From assembly GCA_028291055.1 (NCBI GenBank), contig JAQGIP010000094.1:1-49085 (forward strand): 49,085 nt of DNA. The letters are read 5' to 3'. Positions 43,254 through 49,085 of the stretch are shown one piece after another. The stretch comes from Caulobacter sp. (GTDB lineage: Bacteria > Pseudomonadota > Alphaproteobacteria > Caulobacterales > Caulobacteraceae). A model generated the notes under the pieces. That model made no database searches. It saw only the letters and a program-made list of their open reading frames with translations, and was not told the origin of the DNA. Both the position numbers and the translations under genes were made by a program. Position 1 is the stretch's first letter, and every line of letters begins with the position of its first letter.

Positions 43254-44806
43254 GGCGTTCCAAAGGGCCGGCCCCGGACGCTGTCGTAGACCGCGTCGAA
43301 CACCCGCAACCGATCAAGGTTGGCCACGCCCGCGGCGCCCATGGGCGCGCCCAGGCGCATGACATGTCCGCCATGGAAGGTCGGCCAAGTCGGCAGGCCC
43401 TCGCCGTTGGGGTTTCCCGTCCGGGCGAAGTTGACCCAGTAGCGGGCCATCACCTCCGCCAGGCGGCGATCGTCGGCGCTCCAGGCCCAAGACGCCTGGT
43501 CCAGATGATCGGACATGTACCAGAGCTCGGCGAAGTGGCTGGCGCCCCAGCCCTCGTAAACCGAGCCCGACGGAAACGGCGGCCGCTGCGTGAAGTCGTA
43601 GACATAGGCCGGCGAACGCCCGTGGCCGTCCTGCAGCCGCGCCCAGGCCCACATGTCCCAGCCGAACCTCAGGTCGCGCTCCAGGTCCGCCCTCGCCTGC
43701 CTGGCCGATGCGTCGTCACCGTGCGGATAGGCGGCCATCAGTGGCGGGGGCAACGGCCCGAAGCTCTGTTCGATCCCCGCCTCGAAGCCGGCCGCCGTGA
43801 CAGGGCGCAGGTCGACGAGCGAGCGCGCCTCCTCCGCATTGGAGCCGATCAGGATCGGGACGTCGTTCTGCTTGCCGGCCACGAAGGCGTCATAGGGTGA
43901 GCGCGGCAGGACATAGGGTTCGATGACCGGGTGAGTGACCGAACCCGCCTGCCCCTCCAGCAGCCGGGCGGCCGGCAAGGCGCGCAATGCGGCCAGCGAG
44001 CCCGCGCCCAGCGATGCGCCGTAGGCCACGCCGTCACGCTGCGCATTGGCCAGCTGATAGCCGGGGGCCAGTTGCACGGGCTCGAACAGGCCGCCGCTCT
44101 GGGCGATCGCACCCTGGAACAGCCCGGCGGCGCGGGGCGAGGCCATCAGCATGCTCACCGACATCGCGCCGGCCGACTGACCGGCGATGGTCACGCGCCC
44201 GGGATCGCCGCCGAAGGCCGCGATGTTGCGCCGGACCCATTGAAGCGCCGCGATCTGGTCCATCAGTCCGTAGTTGCCGGAAGCGCCGTGGCCCGATTCC
44301 CGCGTCAGCTCCGGATGCGCCAGGAAGCCCAGCGGACCCAGCCGATAGGCTACCGTCACCACGACGACGCCGCGCCGGGCCAGACGGTCGCCCCAATAGA
44401 GCGGCATCGAGGCCGATCCGTTCGCATAGCCGCCGCCATGGATCCACACGATCACCGGCAGCCCGGCGCCCTTGCGCGCGGCCGGCGTCCAGATGTTGAG
44501 GTAGAGGCAGTCCTCGCTGAGCGCCGGCGGCGTCTCGCCCGGCATGGAGACGCCCTTCTGCATGCAGGCCGGGGCGAAGGCGTCGGCCTGGCGAACGCCG
44601 CGCCAGGCCATAGGCGTCCGGGGCTCACGCCAGCGCAGCGGGCCGACGGGGGGCTGGGCAAAGGCCACGCCCTTGAAGACGCTGACGCCGCCGGCGCGCG
44701 CGCCCTCAACCGCGCCCGCATCCGTCATCACCGGCCGCGCCTGGGCCATGCCGCCAGACACCGCCAGGCCGCACATCAATGCCGCCAGCCAAGTTCCAAT
44801 CCGCAC
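43250..44806 (-). CDS. Secreted type B carboxylesterase
   Basis: 518 aa. GTG at 44806 with GGGAGA six bases upstream. A signal peptide ([23 protein letters not shown]) sends it to the periplasm. The alpha/beta-hydrolase core has the oxyanion motif IHGGGYANG, the nucleophile Ser211 in GQSAGAMS, Glu325 in GSNAEEARS and His424 in [21 protein letters not shown] is the family's second signature. The substrate is unknown. It is divergent from a membrane LytTR regulator, which might control it. Confidence 0.92.
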   Translation of the reverse strand: MRIGTWLAALMCGLAVSGGMAQARPVMTDAGAVEGARAGGVSVFKGVAFAQPPVGPLRWREPRTPMAWRGVRQADAFAPACMQKGVSMPGETPPALSEDCLYLNIWTPAARKGAGLPVIVWIHGGGYANGSASMPLYWGDRLARRGVVVVTVAYRLGPLGFLAHPELTRESGHGASGNYGLMDQIAALQWVRRNIAAFGGDPGRVTIAGQSAGAMSVSMLMASPRAAGLFQGAIAQSGGLFEPVQLAPGYQLANAQRDGVAYGASLGAGSLAALRALPAARLLEGQAGSVTHPVIEPYVLPRSPYDAFVAGKQNDVPILIGSNAEEARSLVDLRPVTAAGFEAGIEQSFGPLPPPLMAAYPHGDDASARQARADLERDLRFGWDMWAWARLQDGHGRSPAYVYDFTQRPPFPSGSVYEGWGASHFAELWYMSDHLDQASWAWSADDRRLAEVMARYWVNFARTGNPNGEGLPTWPTFHGGHVMRLGAPMGAAGVANLDRLRVFDAVYDSVRGRPFGTP

Positions 44807-44963
44807 GCTCTGTCTCCCAAGCCTGTTCGCACCCAGGGTGACGCGGGCCGGCGCATGTTGGTAGGCGGTCGATCACCGTTCCGTCCCCGCCCAGGCGCGG
44901 TTGGTCACTTGGTCAGCCGATCCGGCGCTGGACGCGCCTGCACGCGCCTGCTCTCAGTGGTCG

Positions 44964-45797
44964 ATGAGCTCGCTCGACCTGTCTCCCACGCCCCTGCCGC
45001 GCGCCTTGCGTCCGCCGGCCTGGATCAAGGCAGCCGCCATCGGCTTCCTCTATTGGCTAGCCTTCCTGCTGCTGCTGGAGCCCGGCAACCTGTTACGTGA
45101 CGGCGGTCCGGGCCTTCGCTGGGATCAGGAAGTCCTGCGCATCCTGGTGGCGGCCTGCATGGGCGCCTCCGTGACGCCGCTGCTGCTGGCCCTGGCCCGG
45201 CGCTATCCGATCGAGCGCGCGCGTCTGCTGCGCCACGGGGCGGTGCAGGCGCTGGCCATCGGCGTCCTGGCGGCAGCACTGATCGTCGCCTCCTGCTTCC
45301 CGGCGGCATGGCTGCTGGCGGCAAAGCCCCTGCCCTCGGTGCGCGCGATCGGCGACCAGCTCTCCGGCAACTGGGCCTTGCTGGTCTATTGCATGGCGAC
45401 CTTCATGGCCGCTGCCCACGCCATCCGCTTCTATCGCCAGGGGCAAGGTCCGGCGCCGGCGCGGCCTGACGCCGGCCAGATCGCGGTGACCAGCCGTGGC
45501 CGCGTCACCCTGATCGAGATCGACGCCGTCGACTGGATCGAGAGCCAGGGCAATTATCTGGCCCTGCATGTGGGACGCGCCACCCATCTGGTGCGCGACA
45601 CCCTGGCCCGCTTCGAGGCGCGTCTCGACCCGGCGGCGTTTGTGCGCATCCATCGCGGCGCCGTCATCCGCCTGGACCGCGCCAGAGCGTTACGGCCGCT
45701 GGCCAACGGTGACGCCCTGGTGACGCTGGCAGACGGCCAGGAGGTCCGGTGCAGTCGCAGCCATCGCCGGGCCTTGGCCGGGCGTCTGGTGGCCTAG
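44964..45797 (+). CDS. Membrane-bound LytTR-domain transcriptional regulator
   Basis: 277 aa from the ATG at 44964; a TTG at 44901 is the longer alternative. Four membrane helices lie in residues about 20-165 (AAIGFLYWLAFLLLL; ILVAACMGASVTPLLLALA; ALAIGVLAAALIVASCFPAAWLL; WALLVYCMATFMAAAHAI). A LytTR DNA-binding domain fills residues about 175-277 (WIESQGNYLALHV, FVRIHRGAVIRL, CSRSHRRALAGRLV). It is a one-component system: membrane input, DNA output. It is divergent from the secreted esterase. The stop shares CTAG with the convergent methyltransferase. Confidence 0.88.
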   Translation: MSSLDLSPTPLPRALRPPAWIKAAAIGFLYWLAFLLLLEPGNLLRDGGPGLRWDQEVLRILVAACMGASVTPLLLALARRYPIERARLLRHGAVQALAIGVLAAALIVASCFPAAWLLAAKPLPSVRAIGDQLSGNWALLVYCMATFMAAAHAIRFYRQGQGPAPARPDAGQIAVTSRGRVTLIEIDAVDWIESQGNYLALHVGRATHLVRDTLARFEARLDPAAFVRIHRGAVIRLDRARALRPLANGDALVTLADGQEVRCSRSHRRALAGRLVA

Positions 45798-46471
45798 CCT
45801 CTGACGGCGATCAGGCTCTTGGTCAGGCCCGCCACCCGCTCGTGCGGATAGTCGGCGTCCGGGAAGAGGAAGGCGAACTGGGCCTTGTCGAGCAGCCGGG
45901 CGTGCTGGACGTCGCGCATGGCCACGCCGAGGTCGGGGGCGCGCTCCGAGAAGCCGTGGCCGCGCTTCATGAGCGAACGGGCGCGGGACTGCTCCGAGCG
46001 CCAATGGAAGAAGGGCGCGGAGAAGTGCGGCTCCACGGGGAACCAGAAGTAGGGGGTCTGGACGTAGTAGCGCGGGGCCAGGCGCCGGGTCTCGCGGGCG
46101 AAGGCCTCCATGCGCGGCCAGTCGCCGACGTGTTCGACCACGGAGTTGGAGTGGACGAGGTCGAAGGCGCCGTCTTCCCATTGGCCCATGTCGCAGGCGT
46201 CGCCGTCCATGGCCGTGAACAGCGGGTCGTTGGCGGGGTTCACGGCCTCGGGATTGACCAGGGTGATGTGGGCGCCGCAGCGCTCCAGCATGGCGCGGTC
46301 GAACGGGTCCCAATAGTCGATGCGCCCGCCCAGATCGAGGATGCGGCAACGCCCCTCGGCCTTGTGGGTGGTCTCGATCAGCTCGACGATCTTGCGCCGC
46401 CGCGCCGCGCGGAACCGCGAGGCCAGCGAGTGGGGATCGTCGTAGTTCTGGAGATTGCGGATCAGCTTCAT
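45794..46471 (-). CDS. SAM-dependent class I methyltransferase
   Basis: 225 aa. The SAM-binding region is RCRILDLGGRIDYWDPF (motif I, LDLGG), followed by an acidic position in the second strand region (ITLVNPEAVN), FTAMDGDACDM, and FDLVHSNSVVEHVGDW (motif IV with the VEH signature). The C-terminal part (YYVQTPYFWFPVEPHF) resembles methyltransferases of surface polysaccharide synthesis. The acceptor is unknown. No operon partner is evident. Confidence 0.85.
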   Translation of the reverse strand: MKLIRNLQNYDDPHSLASRFRAARRRKIVELIETTHKAEGRCRILDLGGRIDYWDPFDRAMLERCGAHITLVNPEAVNPANDPLFTAMDGDACDMGQWEDGAFDLVHSNSVVEHVGDWPRMEAFARETRRLAPRYYVQTPYFWFPVEPHFSAPFFHWRSEQSRARSLMKRGHGFSERAPDLGVAMRDVQHARLLDKAQFAFLFPDADYPHERVAGLTKSLIAVRG

Positions 46472-46528
46472 CGCCGGCCTTGATAGCAGCCAGGCTTGAA
46501 GTCGCGGTAAAGCGGCGTGGTTAAGGAC

Positions 46529-46936
46529 TTACGCGGGTTGGGCCACGCGCGCCGGGTTGGGGCCATAGCGGTTGGCCCCCTGCTCGCCCGACAGCATGCC
46601 CAGCTCGACCACCGCCCAGATCACCACCACCACGCCGAGCGCATCGAACAGTCGGTGCGGCCAGGGCCAGACCATCATGATCGCCAGGATGATGATCGCC
46701 GTCCACCAGCCCGAGCGGCCGCGGTCGTGCAGGCGCTTGGCCAGCAGGTTGGCGGCGAAGAACAGCAGCGCGGGATAGGCGATCCAGCCGGTGAGCAGCT
46801 TCAGGGTGTCGCCCGTCACCACCTCATAGATGAAGGCCAGGATCAGCAGGAAGGCCGACGCCACCAGAAAAGGCGTGCGCGACAGCCGCCCCGTCGCCGA
46901 GGTGAACAGTTCCAGCCAGTCGTTTTGGCCGTTCAT
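46529..46936 (-). CDS. DUF805 family membrane protein
   Basis: 135 aa with four hydrophobic segments. The N-terminal motif LFTSATGRLSRTPFLVASAF and the central motif ANLLAKRLHDRGRSGWWTAI are the marks of DUF805 inner-membrane proteins of unknown role. It is a single gene between the methyltransferase and an unknown protein on the same strand. Confidence 0.88.
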   Translation of the reverse strand: MNGQNDWLELFTSATGRLSRTPFLVASAFLLILAFIYEVVTGDTLKLLTGWIAYPALLFFAANLLAKRLHDRGRSGWWTAIIILAIMMVWPWPHRLFDALGVVVVIWAVVELGMLSGEQGANRYGPNPARVAQPA

Positions 46937-47037
46937 GCGCGCGCCTGATCCCTTGATTCAGGCCTGCAAGGTAGGGGCGGCAATGCGTTGTTGGAAGGGC
47001 GTATCGCGCCCTGCCCTCTTGCCGCCGCCGCCGGGGC

Positions 47038-47751
47038 TCAAGGGTCGTGTTCGCCGCGCATTTCGTCGGGATCGTTCCACGCGTCGTCTTCGTCGTCGAG
47101 GTCGCCCGGATCAATGGGCTCGGGCGGCAGATCGGGCCAGGCGGCGTAGGGCGAGCCGGCCGGCCGCTCGGTGATCTCGGCCTGGGCCCAGGCCTCTTCG
47201 GCCAGCGCCCGCCAGCCGGGCGGCAGGCCGAGGTCGAAGCAGATCTGGGCGACCAGGGCGCCGATCGGCCGGTCAGCCAGTTCGCCGCTGATGTCGGGGT
47301 CGAACAGCCGCTCGCGAACCTGCCTGTCCAAGAGCTCGCACACGGGGCTGTCCTTCCAGACGCCCTTGGTGATCCGTCCCACGATGCGGCGCACGCGGCC
47401 GGCGCGCTCGTTGCGGGCGCCGTGGGCCGCGTCCCGCATGGCCTGGGCGCCGCCGGCGGCCTCCTTCAACAGACGTTCGCGCAGGGCGATGCTCATGCGC
47501 ACGGCGCGCGAGGCGCGGTCAAAGGCGCGGGCCAGGTCGGCGCAGGCGCGGGCGGAGTCCGCGTCGGGAGCCAGCGCCACCGTCTCGACGATGCGGGTCT
47601 TCAGGGCCAGGGCGATTTCCAGGCCGGCTTCGGCCAGTTCGGAAAGGATGGCGAGTTGGCGTTCGTTGTTTGTGGTGGCGTTGTCCGCGCCCGGGCCACT
47701 GGGGGCTGGGGCGGGCGTCGGGGCATGGGTGATAGCGGGGCCAGCGAACAT
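47038..47751 (-). CDS. Conserved helical protein of unknown function
   Basis: 237 aa. The ATG at 47751 is preferred over the longer frame, which runs into the repeat element at 47815. After a Pro/Ala-rich start there is a long predicted helical region (residues about 25-130, LSELAEAGLEIALALKTRIVETV, ARACADLARAFDRASRAVRMSIALRERLL). A region with FDPDISGELADRPIGALVAQICFDLGLPPGW follows, and then an acidic tail (GDLDDEDDAWNDPDE). No catalytic motif and no signal. I do not recognise the family. Confidence 0.7.
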   Translation of the reverse strand: MFAGPAITHAPTPAPAPSGPGADNATTNNERQLAILSELAEAGLEIALALKTRIVETVALAPDADSARACADLARAFDRASRAVRMSIALRERLLKEAAGGAQAMRDAAHGARNERAGRVRRIVGRITKGVWKDSPVCELLDRQVRERLFDPDISGELADRPIGALVAQICFDLGLPPGWRALAEEAWAQAEITERPAGSPYAAWPDLPPEPIDPGDLDDEDDAWNDPDEMRGEHDP

Positions 47752-47814
47752 GCGCCTATCAAGCGCAAAGGCCTGGACCGTTGGAATAAGGCGGTGTGGA
47801 TTTTGCGGCCAGGC

Positions 47815-47908
47815 AGGGAAAAATGGGGACGTGATCGGATTTCCGTGGCTCGGCCTCAAAGCCCTGCAAGCCTCGGCCGAAACTCCGTTCGTGTCCCCAT
47901 TTTTTCAG
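47815..47908 (+). repeat. REP-like palindromic element, copy 1
   Basis: It begins AGGGAAAAATGGGGACGTG and ends GTGTCCCCATTTTTTCAGG, so its ends are inverted copies. Between them are ATCGGATTTCC, a variable GC-rich centre, and GAAACTCCGTTC. Copy 2 at 47956-48052 is the same element in the opposite direction. No ORF lies inside. Confidence 0.8.
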
Positions 47909-47955
47909 GGCGACGGAAGATTAGCCACCGGGGGCGCCGCGCCCATCCATCCAGC

Positions 47956-48052
47956 CCAGGGAAAATCGGGGGACACGAACGGAGTTTCCGGCCGGCTATC
48001 GCGGGGCGGCTCGCGGCGGGGCCGGAAATCCGATCATGTCCCCATTTTCCCT
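47956..48052 (-). repeat. REP-like palindromic element, copy 2 (inverted)
   Basis: On the minus strand it starts AGGGAAAATGGGGACATG, continues ATCGGATTTCC, has a different GC-rich centre, then GGAAACTCCGTTCGTGTCCC. Flanks match copy 1 almost base for base while the centres differ. The two copies face each other across 47 bases, a paired arrangement known for REP sequences. Confidence 0.8.
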
Positions 48053-48087
48053 AAGCGCCTGGCCTCCAGCGTCTTCGAGGGGAAGCG

Positions 48088-48903
48088 TCAGGCCGCCGCC
48101 TTCGGCCAGAGCTTGAGGAAGGCGTCGTCGCGGAAGGGCTCGCCAGGTTGCAGGCGCTCGCTCATCCCCGAGACGTTGGGCAGGTTTCGCCGATTGCCCT
48201 TGGGCACATAGGTGGCCCGCTCGCCGAAGAAGCGCAGGGTGAGGGTTCGGCGCCGGCCGCCCGGATGGGTGGCCGCCCCGCCGTGCAGGGTGTTGACGTC
48301 GAAGATGATGATGTCGCCCGGCGTCACGGCCCAGGAGACCATGTCCCAGCGCTCGCGTTCGGCCTCGATGTCGGGCAGGCGCGGCAGGTCGGAGTCGCGG
48401 AAAAGCGGCGCGGTGTCGTCGCCGAGTTCGAAGCTGGAGCCGTTGTAGATCGTCCCCCGGTGCGAGCCCGGCACGAACTCCAAGGCGTCGGCCTTGGAGA
48501 CGGGATCGAAGCTGATCCAGGCCACGGCGGTGTCGCGGCCGCCGATCGGCAGGTAGGAGCCGTCCTGATGCCAGGGGGTGCGGCGGGTCTCGCCGCCCTC
48601 CTTCAGGAAGACCTGTTCGTACATGAACCAGACGTCGGGGGTGCCCCAGAGTTGGGCGCAGATCTGCGGGATGGGTGAGGCTTCCAGCATGGGCTGATAG
48701 CCGTCGAGGACGCGGGGATTGTAGAGGTCCTGGTAGAAGGTGGCGTCGGTGGCCTGGGGGACATTGCCGCCGAGGGCCGGGTTGGCCAGGGACCAGCGCC
48801 AGGCGTCGTGGGCCGCCTCAAGCTGGGCGGCGTCGAGCACCTTGGGCAGGAAGACCACGCCGTCGCGGTCGAACCGTTCGCGAGCCTCGTGCCAGTCGAT
48901 CAT
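48088..48903 (-). CDS. Phytanoyl-CoA dioxygenase (PhyH) family protein
   Basis: 271 aa. The iron-binding facial triad of 2-oxoglutarate dioxygenases is visible: His112 and Asp114 in WHQDGSYLPI, and His207 in NTLHGGAATHP. The 2-oxoglutarate-binding arginine is likely in GGRRRTLTLRFFG. The sequence starts MIDWHEARERFDRDGVVFL, typical of PhyH proteins. The family hydroxylates varied small molecules; the substrate is unknown. It is flanked by REP-like repeats on both sides. Confidence 0.88.
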   Translation of the reverse strand: MIDWHEARERFDRDGVVFLPKVLDAAQLEAAHDAWRWSLANPALGGNVPQATDATFYQDLYNPRVLDGYQPMLEASPIPQICAQLWGTPDVWFMYEQVFLKEGGETRRTPWHQDGSYLPIGGRDTAVAWISFDPVSKADALEFVPGSHRGTIYNGSSFELGDDTAPLFRDSDLPRLPDIEAERERWDMVSWAVTPGDIIIFDVNTLHGGAATHPGGRRRTLTLRFFGERATYVPKGNRRNLPNVSGMSERLQPGEPFRDDAFLKLWPKAAA

Positions 48904-48957
48904 CGGGCCGTGTCCACCATGCTGTGACGCGTCAGGTTAGCGCACGATACCGGCTGC

Positions 48958-48977
48958 GAAAAATGGGGACATGATCG
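48958..48977 (+). repeat. Partial third copy of the REP-like end
   Basis: GAAAAATGGGGACATGATCG repeats the left end of copies 1 and 2, but the sequence then diverges and no matching right end is found before the window closes. Confidence 0.7.
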
Positions 48978-49035
48978 TGGACCGCACCCCTTTGGTGAGA
49001 CAGCGTAATTAGGGGACAGTGGTTGTTGCTGTCGC

Positions 49036-49067
49036 GCCTGTGGGCGGCGCTAGCGCCGTCCACAGGC
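49036..49067. repeat. Long palindrome at the window end
   Basis: A 32-base palindrome centred on GCGCTAGCGC, with arms GCCTGTGG and CCACAGGC outermost and one mismatch between. It could be the stem of another repeat element or a terminator; no T-tract longer than three follows. Confidence 0.6.
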
Positions 49068-49085
49068 GGGTTTCTTCGAACTCCA

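Overview
The window is GC-rich alphaproteobacterial DNA with densely packed genes. The best taxonomic marker is an SpmX-type protein (muramidase-like domain, acidic proline-rich linker, two C-terminal membrane spans), a developmental scaffold known from Caulobacterales. With the MoxR ATPase, a FliN-like protein, the NrtR/NadQ-like regulator and the many GTG/TTG starts, this points to Caulobacter, Phenylobacterium or a close relative. There are no phage genes, no intact transposase and no CRISPR array.

Layout. 1-5,000: the end of a moxR gene, a lipoprotein, a tandem universal stress protein with an FNR/FixK-like box in its divergent promoter region, a coupled HD-phosphohydrolase/tyrosine-phosphatase pair, and a Nudix-like regulator of the NrtR/NadQ type. 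4,844-10,608: an SseB-like protein, a fatty acid hydroxylase coupled to a small membrane protein, an outer-membrane beta-barrel protein, a KAS III-like synthase, an unknown protein and an M48 (Ste24-type) protease. 10,798-20,217: one giant autotransporter (about 3,139 aa) whose passenger holds an A-B-A-B-B array of about 360-residue repeats, followed by two tandem hairpin terminators.

20,573-28,771: the minus-strand run glyQ - DUF2314 - glyS - ppdK - broken P-loop kinase, two tandem paralogous secreted proteins, a 57-aa secreted protein and a DUF486 membrane protein. 29,056-30,736: glnK-amtB for ammonium sensing and uptake, closed by a strong terminator and a palindromic repeat element. 30,951-35,378: ETF-ubiquinone oxidoreductase, a TPR lipoprotein and ispE. 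35,590-35,757: a free-standing unit with a Shine-Dalgarno that matches the whole 16S 3' tail, a 20-codon ORF and a terminator. This is the most unusual feature of the window.

35,763-41,500: a cytochrome c'/cytochrome b pair, isovaleryl-CoA dehydrogenase, spmX, mgtE and tRNA-Leu(GAG). 41,563-49,085: a ParDE toxin-antitoxin pair beside the tRNA, a FliN-like protein, lipB, a secreted carboxylesterase, a membrane LytTR regulator, a methyltransferase, a DUF805 protein, an unknown protein, an inverted pair of REP-like elements and a phytanoyl-CoA dioxygenase-family protein.

Most of the content is housekeeping metabolism (glycine charging, isoprenoid, lipoate, leucine and fatty-acid oxidation, nitrogen, magnesium). 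The accessory signals are the autotransporter, the micro-ORF unit, the toxin-antitoxin pair, the kinase remnant and three kinds of interspersed repeat. All calls rest on reading motifs by eye; no database search was run.
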